Of a stretch of DNA of 64,000 bases, positions 17,467 to 26,702 are shown in pieces (the first letter of the stretch is position 1; every line of letters starts with the position of its first letter). The notes under the pieces were generated by a model that was not told the origin of the DNA, ran no database searches, and saw only the letters and a program-made list of their open reading frames with translations. A program made the translations under genes and the position numbers. Source of the DNA: Singulisphaera sp045290345 (GTDB taxonomy: Bacteria > Planctomycetota > Planctomycetia > Isosphaerales > Isosphaeraceae); assembly GCF_045290345.1 (NCBI RefSeq), contig NZ_CP155447.1, forward strand, positions 1,922,001 to 1,986,000, written 5' to 3'.

Positions 17467-19293
17467 TCATTCTACCCGTCGCGTCTGATCTGAGCAATTT
17501 GGCCGAGAATCGTGGCGGACGCGAGTGGACTTACGGGCGGGATGGCTGGGGTCTACCTCGGGCTCGCTCGGTTCCTTGTCATCGGGCGCGTCCATGATGG
17601 CGCGGAGATCGACATCGGTCCATTTTCCGGTGGCGTCCTCGAAGGTGTATACGTGGCCGTCGTTCTTGAGGGAGGCGATTCCGGGCCCGACCGTTGCCAT
17701 TGTCTCGGGCTCTTTCGGCATCTCGACCACATCCCATCGATTCATTTTGGGGCTGAATCCATAGATGTATCGGCCAATCATGTAGATCGCGATGTTAGGG
17801 CCGACTATCGGTGTGACCCTTCCGTCGTGGGGCTCGCGCAGTTTCTGCATGACCCAGGGTTGATCGAAGGCGCGAGATGCCGCTATCCCTGTGATCTTGG
17901 ATCCATCCAACAAAAGGGCGGTCACGGCGGGACCTCCGATCGGAACGACCTCAAGCTTAAGGTCTTTCGCCGAAGACAGTTGAAATGACTGGGTTTTATG
18001 GGTCCTTGCGTTATGGATTTTGACTTTGCCTCCGACCGGAGCCACGACCAATACGGTATTGTCTTGAGCGTAATGCTGATATTGGCCTGCAGGACTGGTT
18101 TGGAAGCCTGGGATGGCTCTGAGCGGCATTTCGCGACCGCCCTTCCTCCTGGGGCTCGGGCTGGGTCTGGCCGCCTCGCGGTTCGGAGTGACTTCTGGCA
18201 GAGTCTCCTTGGCTGGCGGCGGCGACGTGGCCTCCTGTGGTGGCTTCAACTCGGCCTGAATCGCTTGCAACTGCTTTTGCAGTTCGGCACTCTTCTGGTT
18301 CGCCGCATCCAGCTCCGCCTGGAGTTTTCTCACGGCTCGGCTCAGGGCCGCCTGGCGATCGTCGTCGGCCGGCTTCACCGCGGGGGGCTGGTCGGTTGCG
18401 CCGGTCCCACCGAGTTGAGCGAACGCCCGCAGGCTTCCCATGGCGAGGACGCAGGCGAGAGTCGCCGCGCCGAAGGTTTTCCATTGTGAGAGAGTCATGG
18501 CGTAAAGTACCCCCTGTGCCAGGCCGACCGCTGTGGTCGAGGCCAAATTGGCCCCGACCGCCTGTCGCGCCGTGAAATTCAAAGACGCCCGCACCGTCGT
18601 TTCGAGCAAGGCCGTCGGCACCGCGAGTGCCGTGTCCGCGCCCCACTCTGCCGCGAGCAGGCCGGTGGGCACCACCACGCCGCGGCGGGTCAAACTCATT
18701 CGCAAACGTTCCCTCGCCCGGGAGAGCCGGGAGAGGATCGTTCCTTGAGGACAGCCGAGCCGTTGCGAAGCCGCCTCGGTGGTCAGTCCTTCGAGGTAAC
18801 AGAGCACGATCGGCTCCCGATATCGCTCGGGCAGTCGAGCGATCTCCTCGTGGAGCTCCGGCCAGGATTCGCTCGGGCTTCCGTCGTCGTCCATGGGGGA
18901 CTTGGCCATGGCCAGGAGCGCGGCCCGACGCTCCTTGATCCGGCGGCGGGCCGCGTCGGCCTTGGCCCTCAGCGCCACGCGGCGGGCGACGCCGTGAAGC
19001 CAGCCGGCCACCGAGTCTCGGTTGCGGATCGAATGGGCTTTGCTGGCCAGGACGAGGAAAGTGGCCTGAAACGCATCCTCGGCCTCGTGGCGATCGCTGA
19101 GCATTTGCCGACAGACGCGAAGGACCATCGGTCCGTGCCGGTCGGCCAGGATCGTGAAGGCGGCCTCGGCGGCTTCGTCCCGCCGGTTGACGACTCGATC
19201 GCCGAGCTGGCCGTCCGACAGCCCTCCGATCGCCCCCACGCTGTAAAGCGTTTGGAGGTGTTTCAAGACGAGGCCGTCGGTCGATTCGCCCAT
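17467..19293 (-). CDS. ECF sigma factor with membrane anchor and C-terminal sensor-like region (paralogue A)
   Basis: The ATG at 19293 is preceded by AAGGAGA; upstream in-frame sequence is unrelated. Residues about 30-110 are sigma region 2 (FTILADRHGPMVLRVCRQML, DAFQATFLVLASKAHSIRN, AGWLHGVARRVALRAKADA). Region 4 follows (LPERYREPIVLCYLEGLTTE, then GCPQGTILSRLSRARERLR). A hydrophobic segment (FGAATLACVLAMGSLRAFAQ) may anchor it in the membrane; a coiled coil (LQAELDAANQKSAELQKQLQ) and a roughly 200-residue beta-rich tail follow. Such fusions are known in planctomycetes and suggest a sigma factor that senses an extracytoplasmic signal directly without a separate anti-sigma. The N-terminal half is nearly identical to the gene at 26703-28352; the tails differ. 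It diverges from the secreted-protein gene at 19580 across 286 bases in which I found no clear promoter. Confidence 0.87.
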   Translation of the reverse strand: MGESTDGLVLKHLQTLYSVGAIGGLSDGQLGDRVVNRRDEAAEAAFTILADRHGPMVLRVCRQMLSDRHEAEDAFQATFLVLASKAHSIRNRDSVAGWLHGVARRVALRAKADAARRRIKERRAALLAMAKSPMDDDGSPSESWPELHEEIARLPERYREPIVLCYLEGLTTEAASQRLGCPQGTILSRLSRARERLRMSLTRRGVVVPTGLLAAEWGADTALAVPTALLETTVRASLNFTARQAVGANLASTTAVGLAQGVLYAMTLSQWKTFGAATLACVLAMGSLRAFAQLGGTGATDQPPAVKPADDDRQAALSRAVRKLQAELDAANQKSAELQKQLQAIQAELKPPQEATSPPPAKETLPEVTPNREAARPSPSPRRKGGREMPLRAIPGFQTSPAGQYQHYAQDNTVLVVAPVGGKVKIHNARTHKTQSFQLSSAKDLKLEVVPIGGPAVTALLLDGSKITGIAASRAFDQPWVMQKLREPHDGRVTPIVGPNIAIYMIGRYIYGFSPKMNRWDVVEMPKEPETMATVGPGIASLKNDGHVYTFEDATGKWTDVDLRAIMDAPDDKEPSEPEVDPSHPARKSTRVRHDSRPNCSDQTRRVE

Positions 19294-19579
19294 CGCTCGC
19301 TCTCCTTCGTGGATTGGCTGCTTCATGACATAGTGCCGGGAAGCAGGCGGGCTATTCCAACTTAATTCCAAACGCGTCCCCACCCTGAGTTCAGAAATCG
19401 AGGAACGCTCGTTCTCCGAGGTGACGGGCGAGTCCATCCCCAGGGTTCGGACCCCGATGTTCTCGAAAAGAGACTTGGCCTTATCGAGAAGTCAGCGTAC
19501 CATCAATGGATGGAGCTGAGGCCGGGGCGAGGCCCCTGGCGCTGACACATCACCGCCGATCCCATGGAGGGCCTCGCGA

Positions 19580-22500
19580 ATGTTCATCGTGCCTCTGGTC
19601 TGGGTCATGCTTGCGCAGGTTCCGATGACGCCGATGACGGGCACGGTCGTCGACCCGGAGGGCAAGCCGGTGGTTGGGGCCGACCTGATCCTCGTGGGTC
19701 TGCCGAGCTACGATCCCCCGGTCGTGGCGCGGGGGCAGTCGGGTGAGGGGGGGCGATTCACACTCGATCGGCCGACCGCCCTGGCAGGAGACCATCACCC
19801 GCAACGGGCACCCATCCTCTGGGCGGTCAAGTCGGGCTTCAGGGTCTCGGTGACTCGGTTCCCGGAAGCGCTGCCGAAGCCAGATGAGCCGGTCCGGATC
19901 GCCTTGGAGCCGCCGGCCAGAACGGAAGTTCGCGTTGTGGGGCCGGACGGTCGACCGTTGGCCGGCGCCCGGGTCCTTCCCGAGCGGCTCAAAACCCACT
20001 TCACGGTCCCCCCCGATGTCGTTGCCGAACTGATCGCGGCCACAACTGGCCCCGACGGCCTGGCGGTCATCAACGCCGTCTCTCCGGCCGAACTCGCCTA
20101 TGTCGACGTTCATTCCCGTGAGTTCGGGATTCAGGGGCGGCCGATTACCCCCGAGCCCGGCAAGCCGACGGTCATCGCGATGCGGCCGGTCTCGACCTGG
20201 AAGGGGCGACTCTCGTCCGAAGACCTCAAAAATGCCCGAGGCTGGCGTGTCCGGGCCTGGTCCCGGGTCGGCGGCGATCCCACCGCGGCGCCCGAGACCA
20301 CCGGCTATGTGGTGACGACGACCGACGACGAGGGCCGATTCACGCTCGCCCCGATCGCGCTGGGAAATCTTCAACTCAACTTGAAGCCTCCGGGCGACCT
20401 GGCCGTGGTGGCGGACCCTCCCCAGGCCTTGGCTGTGCGCGAAGGACAGGACGATTTGGTGGTGGACATCCCGCTCAAGAAGACGGCCACCGTCACCGGC
20501 CTGTTTCTGGAGCAGGGCACCGGCAAGCCCGTGCCGGGCGTCTCGGTCGTCTTGATTTACCTCGATCGGAACCGGAATGGGAGCCTGAACGCCAAGACCG
20601 ACGAACGGGGGCGTTATACCTTTCAGAGCCTCCCCGGGCGGGTCCGGGTCGGTCATTTCACGTTTCCCCCGACGCACGTCCTGGCCCCCAGCCAGGGCTG
20701 GGAGGATTTTACCGTCCCCGATCCCCCCAAGGTGATCGAGCTGGCAACGCGGGAGCTACTTCCGGCGGCCCCGCCGCTCCGGGGCCAGGTCGTCGATGAG
20801 GCCGGTCAGGCCGTCCCAGACGCTTCGATTCAGGCCACGTGGATGCTCGCCGGAGCGAGCGGCTCCAGCAGCGGGGCGATCCAGACCAAGGCCGACGCCA
20901 AGGGGGGCTTCGTCCTCGAAGGCCTCGGCCCGGACTCGACCGTGACGATCAATGCCAGGCTCCGGGATCGGCAGACCAAGAGCCCGCTCAAGGTTCAAGC
21001 GGGCGAATTGAACCCGCTGACGGTCACGATCGTCCCGACGCCGGTGCTCGCGGTCGCCGGGCGCGTGGTCGGGCCGGGCGGAGCGCCGCTGGCCGAACTT
21101 CCCGTCAAGGTGCAGTTTCGGGTCGCGAGAGACAACTCCCTAGGCCACACCGAACAGGCCCGGTTCGAGGATAACCAAGAGATCAGGACCGGTCCCGATG
21201 GCACCTTCCGGACCCCGAAAGAGCTGGAGCGGAAAGCCACGGAATTTCGGGCCGAAGTAACGGCACCGGGATACTTTCCCGCCAGGACGGACTGGACCCC
21301 TTTGCCCGAGACGGACCTGCTCACACTCCCCGACCTCTCCCTCAAGCGGGTGCGGGGCGTTCGGGTGGTCACGGGACGCGTCATCGACCGCGCCGGCCAG
21401 CCGGTGCCGGGGGCGTTGGTCTCGCAGGCGGGCGACGGGCCCAAGTGGACGTCCGCCAAGGTCGACGCAGACGGCCGTTTCCGACTCTCCGGTGTCGCGA
21501 GCGGAGCGGCCCTCGTCTGTGCCGAAGCTCCCGAGTTCCGATTCGGGGGCGCGATCGTCGGAGGCGAGGCCGAACCGATTGAAATTCGCCTGGCCCGGCT
21601 GACCGAGCCACCGATTGCGCACCTCAAAACGCTCCCCTCTCCGCTCTCCAGGGCTGAAGAACGCGCACTGGCCCGGGAACTGCTCGGGCCAGTGCTGCCG
21701 CTGGCTTGGTCGGGCACACTCGGGATCGCCAACGCTTCGGTGATTCCGACCCTGGCGCGGGTCGCCCCCGGACAAGTCCTCGAGATGATCGAGAACCGTG
21801 TGGTCGTCGAGCCGACCAGGGCCTTGATCCAGGTGGCGCTCGGCCAGTTTGAGGATGACCCTGCCTTGGCGATCGCGACGGTGGAGGCCGACCTCGACCC
21901 TGGCACGAGGGCGATCGGCTGGCTCGCACTGGAGGACTTTCGCCCGCCGCCCGATCGAGTGCGCCGGGAGAACTTCCTCGAGCGTGCCCTCACGGACGCA
22001 CGACAGACCGCGTCCGTCGGCCTGAAGGTCAATCTCCTCGGCCAGATCGCCGACCGCTGGCTCGACCGAGGCGCGATCGAACGGGCTCGGCCGATCTTGC
22101 TCGAGGGCCAGGAGGTTGTGGCTGCCTGGCCCAAAGAGAACTGGTTGTCCGAGTCCGAGGCGTTCGCCGAAGTTCTTGCCGCGATCGACCTCCCGGCCGC
22201 CGTCGCGCTGTTCAAGCGGCAAGGACGGACGAATGTCTCGCCCACGGATCCGGCGACGCTCAACCGGCACAACGGTCAGGCCGCGATCCGGCTTGCGAGG
22301 ATCGACCCCGCTCAGGCCGAACGGCTGATCGCCCCTCCTTCCTTGTATTTTTACGACCGGCCTGGGGTTGTTCTGAAGGCGACCCGCGCGATGGCGAAGC
22401 TCGACCTGGCCAGAGCCCGGCGCGTGCTCGAGACCATCGATGACCAGCGCGATTCCGACATGACGGCCAATTCCTCGCTCGTCCCGTTCGGACTCGGATG

Positions 22501-23119
22501 GCTTGCCGACGGCCGATTTAGCACGAACCCGGTCGAGGCCCGACGGCTGCTGGACGAGGCGTTCGTCGGCCTCCGCCAACTCGCGGTCAAGCGGAACAGC
22601 GGCCAGGGAAGGGATACCACCGTCGCCACCCTGATGGCGGAGTTGCTCCCGGTCGTCGAGCGGCTCGACCCGGAACGGCTCACCGAACGGATCTGGCTGG
22701 TCGCGGCTTCGCGGGCCCCGTCGATTCTGGAGCCGAATACCCAGGAAGTCGAGGGCGAGTTGACCTTGCCGATGCTGGTCGCCCGCTACGATCGAGCGAT
22801 CGCCGTTGTGTTCGCCACCCCTGTGCTCGAGCGTTTCCCGGACTTGCTCGTCGACTCGATCGAGAGATACCGATCCACCACGGCGACTCTTTTCAAAAGC
22901 CTGGCCGTCTACGACCCTCGAGCGATCGTCCCGATGCTTCAAGCCTTGCCCGATGCGGCTCGTAAGCCAGGGCACAAGGCCGACGCCTTCACGGCCGCCA
23001 GCCTTGAGGCTCAGCTTCGCCTGGCTGCCGCCCTGATCCTTGGCTTTCCCAGCGAGGCGAGGCCGAGGGAAGCCGGTCGGGTTGGAGATCAGATTCAACC
23101 GTTCCGCTGGGATGAATAA
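19580..23119 (+). CDS. Large secreted protein with carboxypeptidase-regulatory-like (Ig/transthyretin-fold) repeats
   Basis: The protein has 1179 residues. The short hydrophobic N-terminus (MFIVPLVWVMLAQVPM) is a probable signal peptide. Residues about 18-690 contain at least five regulatory-like beta-sandwich units with the recurring pattern GxVVDxxGxPVxGA and DxxGRFxL (TGTVVDPEGKPVVGADLILV; GQVVDEAGQAVPDASIQA; GRVIDRAGQPVPGALVSQAG). Residues about 700-1179 are alpha-helical with repeated Arg/Leu/Ala helices and no recognisable catalytic motif. The start has GGAGGG 8 bases upstream. It lies next to, and diverges from, ECF paralogue A and is followed 62 bases later by another giant gene; the pair looks like one operon. 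A role in envelope or extracellular binding is inference. Confidence 0.75.
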   Translation: MFIVPLVWVMLAQVPMTPMTGTVVDPEGKPVVGADLILVGLPSYDPPVVARGQSGEGGRFTLDRPTALAGDHHPQRAPILWAVKSGFRVSVTRFPEALPKPDEPVRIALEPPARTEVRVVGPDGRPLAGARVLPERLKTHFTVPPDVVAELIAATTGPDGLAVINAVSPAELAYVDVHSREFGIQGRPITPEPGKPTVIAMRPVSTWKGRLSSEDLKNARGWRVRAWSRVGGDPTAAPETTGYVVTTTDDEGRFTLAPIALGNLQLNLKPPGDLAVVADPPQALAVREGQDDLVVDIPLKKTATVTGLFLEQGTGKPVPGVSVVLIYLDRNRNGSLNAKTDERGRYTFQSLPGRVRVGHFTFPPTHVLAPSQGWEDFTVPDPPKVIELATRELLPAAPPLRGQVVDEAGQAVPDASIQATWMLAGASGSSSGAIQTKADAKGGFVLEGLGPDSTVTINARLRDRQTKSPLKVQAGELNPLTVTIVPTPVLAVAGRVVGPGGAPLAELPVKVQFRVARDNSLGHTEQARFEDNQEIRTGPDGTFRTPKELERKATEFRAEVTAPGYFPARTDWTPLPETDLLTLPDLSLKRVRGVRVVTGRVIDRAGQPVPGALVSQAGDGPKWTSAKVDADGRFRLSGVASGAALVCAEAPEFRFGGAIVGGEAEPIEIRLARLTEPPIAHLKTLPSPLSRAEERALARELLGPVLPLAWSGTLGIANASVIPTLARVAPGQVLEMIENRVVVEPTRALIQVALGQFEDDPALAIATVEADLDPGTRAIGWLALEDFRPPPDRVRRENFLERALTDARQTASVGLKVNLLGQIADRWLDRGAIERARPILLEGQEVVAAWPKENWLSESEAFAEVLAAIDLPAAVALFKRQGRTNVSPTDPATLNRHNGQAAIRLARIDPAQAERLIAPPSLYFYDRPGVVLKATRAMAKLDLARARRVLETIDDQRDSDMTANSSLVPFGLGWLADGRFSTNPVEARRLLDEAFVGLRQLAVKRNSGQGRDTTVATLMAELLPVVERLDPERLTERIWLVAASRAPSILEPNTQEVEGELTLPMLVARYDRAIAVVFATPVLERFPDLLVDSIERYRSTTATLFKSLAVYDPRAIVPMLQALPDAARKPGHKADAFTAASLEAQLRLAAALILGFPSEARPREAGRVGDQIQPFRWDE

Positions 23120-23181
23120 ATCAGGGGCGGACACATGCGAGGTGATCCAGGTCGGACGGAATCGATAGGGAGAATCTTTCA

Positions 23182-26100
23182 ATGAACGTTGAATCGTTGC
23201 CAAGCGTGGGCCGCCTGGTCTGGAGACGCCCCGCTCGCTCTTTATGGTTGGCGCTGCCGGGGTTGGTGGTGGTCCTGACGGGATTGGGGGCCATGCAGGG
23301 GACCCAGCAATTCCGGCCGGCCTCGATTTTCGAGGGGAAACGGATCCCCGATCCCCCAGCCCAGGGGCAGCCCTGGACGGCCCCCGCGACGACGCTGCCG
23401 ACCTTTCTTGTCACTGCGACGGCCTTACTGTTTGAGCAAGGAGTGGCCGACCCACGAGGGTGCGACTACCGCTCTGTCGAAATCAGTAGCTATGCGACTG
23501 TGGAAGCGCATGGGTTTGTCTTGCCCGAACAGACCGATACTCCCGGCCGATTCGTTGTCTGCTGGGATGGTCAGGTCTATCCCGCCCTGACCGTCGGTGA
23601 GCCGGCCGACCTCGACCGCGACATCCGGGATCTGGCCGCCAGCCTGGAGCGAATGCGGCAAGCCCCGCCGCGGTACAGACGGGGGGGGTATTGGGGATTC
23701 CCCCAGGAAGGTCAGAATTCCTTTGGCGTGGCGGGCGTGATGAATCCGTCGCCGATCAAAATCTGCTTATTGCTTTGCTACGGTCGCGCCGACCTGGCCG
23801 AGACCCTCTTCGCCGCCGGGACGGCCTGGACGCCCAAGCCCCGGACGCGTGACCTGACGAATTACGGGATCAGCTATCTGACCCTGGCCACCGACTGGGC
23901 TAACGCGGCCTATGAGCGATTGATGGAGGTCCACATGAGGGGCGACGACGTGATCGCCCTCGACACGGCTCGAAGGTTGGCGAACTTTCGCGATCTGGCC
24001 TCAGCCCAGGCCGATGCCCTCGGATTTCCCTTCCCGGAGCGGCGGAATCGAGAAAAGAATGAGCCCAGCCGCCGCTTTTCCTTCCTCACCCAACTCGACG
24101 AGCTGCTCCGCGACCATGAGCGGAGAGCCAAGATGCCGGTTCGGGGGTCAATCCCCAAGAAGGGAGGCGACGCCTCGGCCCGAATCGCGGCCCTAATTCG
24201 TGACCTCGATCTGATTAACGATCGACAAATGATGTCGACTGCCTCGGCCTCTCCCGGCTCCTCGTCGCTGGTGGGCGACCTGGTGGGCGAGGGGGACCCG
24301 GCCGTCGCGCCTCTGCTTGCGGTGCTCGAGTCCGACAACCGGCTCACACGTTCGGTCAGCAACGGCCGAGGAAGTTTTCCGACCAACCAATTCGTGCATC
24401 CGGTTTCCGAAGCGGCGTTCGCTGCCCTGATCGGTATCCTCAAGACGCAAGCGTTCGCCGACCAGCGATTGTACGGCTGGAAGTCGCTTGACCTCGCCGC
24501 GCGGAAGGCCCTCGCGGGTTCGATCCGGCAGTTCTGGGAGAAGACGCGATCGATCTCGTTGCCCGAGCGCTGGTATCGGACCTTGGCCGACGACTCGGCC
24601 GGCCAGGCAGGCTGGCTGGAGGCCGCCGCTGGGATCGTGTCTTCGGACGTGGCAGAGGGCATGCCGGTCCCCAAGCCCGGCACCCGACCGCTGAAAGGGG
24701 AGCCGTTGCGGACCGGGCGAGACCCGAGCGTCACCGCTCTGATGCTTCGCCGTGCCGGGCAGCTCGAGCGGCTGGGTAATCCCCTGGCGTCCGAGGACCT
24801 GGGATTCAGGGCCGCCTGCCAGTTGGGAACGATTCTGGCCACCTGGGATGAGAAGGAGGCGCTCCCTCTTCTCAAGGATTTCAGCAAGAAGTGCCGCACG
24901 CGGTCCGACCGCTGGCGCAACCAACCGCAATCGCCAAACGCCGACCAGAATCTTGCGGCGACCTTGGCCCGATTCACGCAGATTCGCGTTCGACTTGGCG
25001 ACGTCGAGGCCCTCGACGAGTATGCCGGCTGGCTCCGGACAACCACCCCGAGGATGCTGGAATACGGCATATTCGACGCGTTGCAGCCGCTGCTGGCCCA
25101 GCCCGATCACCCCGCTCTCGCCTCGGCGTCGCGCTGGCTGTTCAACGACCCGAGGTCCCCGTGGGTCCCACTCCATCCCGAAGCCCGAGGAGAGCCGTTT
25201 TCGCACTGGCAGAACCTCTTCGCATCGACGCTCATGGTCGTCGCCGGCTTTCGCGAGGGTGTTCTGGCCGGGCTGGCCGACAAGACCCCGCTCGGGAGCG
25301 TCGAGCGGGGCGAGAACGGGGAGATTCGTCTCAAATTTAATAAAAGTCCCTCGATAACGACCTTCAGTCGCTCCACCGGTTTCGACGTGGAGGGGGGTGT
25401 CGCCGGGGTGAAATACCCATTCCGGAATGGCGACTATCTCGCCTGGAAACTCTCGGGCCTCCAAGGCTGTCCCCGGTTCGACTTCTTCTGGTCTGAAGCC
25501 CGCCGCGACGAAGCCGTGGCTGCCTGCGCCACCTTTTTGAAGCGGTTCGGCCCCCTGCTCACGGCCGAGGACCCTTCCGGCGTGCGCAACTTCACCGGCG
25601 CAAAGGCTCACTTGAAATTTCCGACCCTCGGGAAGCCGGCAACGCTCGATGACGTGGCCTCAGCTCGGGCGATCTTCTCGCTCGAAGGGCAAGGGGAGAC
25701 TCGGCTGGCGAATCTGCCGAGATTCCCGCAGCAGGCCCGCTGGGTCACCCTGAAGGACAGGCCGGTCGATCGGACCGACCTGAATGGCACGACCACCCGT
25801 GACTACGAGACCGACGGCTATGTCTGGCAGGCCGAGGAGGTTCGCAAGGGGGATGGGTGGGAACGCTTCTATGGCTTTGTGGGCCACCACATCATCGCCC
25901 GTGCCCCGGCTTCCGAGATCGAGTTCGGACGCCAGTACGAGCCCAACCTGAAAGGGGGCCTGGCCGCCTCCATGGCACAGGTCGAGCCGCGCACGATCGG
26001 GTACGAGCCGGGTCGACCGATCCTGGTGGGGCTGCAGCTTCAGAACCGGCACGGAGTCGCCCACTCGAGCCCGACCGAGTTCGTCCGCCCTGGCCCTGAC

Positions 26101-26415
26101 GGCAAGCCCGCGTTGCGGAATGGGGTCAACCTCACGCTCTGGCATTTTCCGTCGCGAGGCTCGAGGACAGCCCTGGGCCAAGTCTCTCCCAACGAGATGG
26201 TCGAGCCGAAACGCGTCGCTCATTTCGACCCGGGCGAGGGGGCACGCTTGCTCGCTCCACTCGAAACCTTCGAGGCCATGCGGCTTGACCTCAACGATTG
26301 GTTCGACCTCACGAAGCCCGGACATTACCGCCTCAATGTGACCTTCGCTGCCGATTCCGGAGTCGGTGAGGGCGTGTCGAGTGAAGTCTATTTCCTGGTG
26401 GGGGACGACGAATAA
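23182..26415 (+). CDS. Very large hypothetical protein with one N-terminal membrane segment
   Basis: The protein has 1077 residues and I do not recognise a named family. Residues about 17-37 are hydrophobic (ARSLWLALPGLVVVLTGLGA), a signal anchor. The body is largely helical and of HEAT/TPR-like composition (for example LDTARRLANFRDLASAQADA). The last about 180 residues look like a beta domain (PGHYRLNVTFAADSGVGEG). The start has AGGGAGA 8 bases upstream. It sits 62 bases behind the regulatory-like protein gene and probably shares its transcript, both being bracketed by the two ECF sigma genes. The stop codon TAA falls on the edge of the second copy of the dispersed repeat. Confidence 0.65.
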   Translation: MNVESLPSVGRLVWRRPARSLWLALPGLVVVLTGLGAMQGTQQFRPASIFEGKRIPDPPAQGQPWTAPATTLPTFLVTATALLFEQGVADPRGCDYRSVEISSYATVEAHGFVLPEQTDTPGRFVVCWDGQVYPALTVGEPADLDRDIRDLAASLERMRQAPPRYRRGGYWGFPQEGQNSFGVAGVMNPSPIKICLLLCYGRADLAETLFAAGTAWTPKPRTRDLTNYGISYLTLATDWANAAYERLMEVHMRGDDVIALDTARRLANFRDLASAQADALGFPFPERRNREKNEPSRRFSFLTQLDELLRDHERRAKMPVRGSIPKKGGDASARIAALIRDLDLINDRQMMSTASASPGSSSLVGDLVGEGDPAVAPLLAVLESDNRLTRSVSNGRGSFPTNQFVHPVSEAAFAALIGILKTQAFADQRLYGWKSLDLAARKALAGSIRQFWEKTRSISLPERWYRTLADDSAGQAGWLEAAAGIVSSDVAEGMPVPKPGTRPLKGEPLRTGRDPSVTALMLRRAGQLERLGNPLASEDLGFRAACQLGTILATWDEKEALPLLKDFSKKCRTRSDRWRNQPQSPNADQNLAATLARFTQIRVRLGDVEALDEYAGWLRTTTPRMLEYGIFDALQPLLAQPDHPALASASRWLFNDPRSPWVPLHPEARGEPFSHWQNLFASTLMVVAGFREGVLAGLADKTPLGSVERGENGEIRLKFNKSPSITTFSRSTGFDVEGGVAGVKYPFRNGDYLAWKLSGLQGCPRFDFFWSEARRDEAVAACATFLKRFGPLLTAEDPSGVRNFTGAKAHLKFPTLGKPATLDDVASARAIFSLEGQGETRLANLPRFPQQARWVTLKDRPVDRTDLNGTTTRDYETDGYVWQAEEVRKGDGWERFYGFVGHHIIARAPASEIEFGRQYEPNLKGGLAASMAQVEPRTIGYEPGRPILVGLQLQNRHGVAHSSPTEFVRPGPDGKPALRNGVNLTLWHFPSRGSRTALGQVSPNEMVEPKRVAHFDPGEGARLLAPLETFEAMRLDLNDWFDLTKPGHYRLNVTFAADSGVGEGVSSEVYFLVGDDE

Positions 26416-26643
26416 AAAGCAACGACCCGTGACTGAGTAAGAATCTCGCGGGATTTCCGGCCCGGTCGAATGAGTAGCACGGCCGGCCCGGCCGTATCCC
26501 CCTTGGCCCAGGGCCATTCCTCAGACTCGCTCGCGCCGACCCCGAGGGAATTACGGCCGGGCCGGCCGTACGACTGCAAATTACGGCCGGGCCGGCCGTG
26601 CTACTGCAAACAACCCGTTGCGGAAACCGCAAGAATCATCGGT
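26414..26643 (+). repeat. Dispersed non-coding repeat, copy 2 (three palindromes)
   Basis: This is an inverted-orientation match to 5248-5437, sharing AAGCAACGACCCG-like, GGATTTCCGGCCCGGTCGAA, GGCCCAGGGCCATTCCTCAG and GTTGCGGAAACCGCAAGAAT. It carries three copies of the 17-base GGCCGG palindrome at 26479-26495, 26553-26569 and 26583-26599, against one in copy 1. As in copy 1, its edge overlaps the TAA stop of the preceding gene. A lone palindrome of the same type lies at 28494-28508. The remainder of the 26416-26702 gap holds no gene. Confidence 0.75.
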
Positions 26644-26702
26644 ACTGGTCCCTGGGCCTGCGCACTGGGGGCAGAGGCTCCCAGCCATGGAGGTGGTGGA
26701 TA

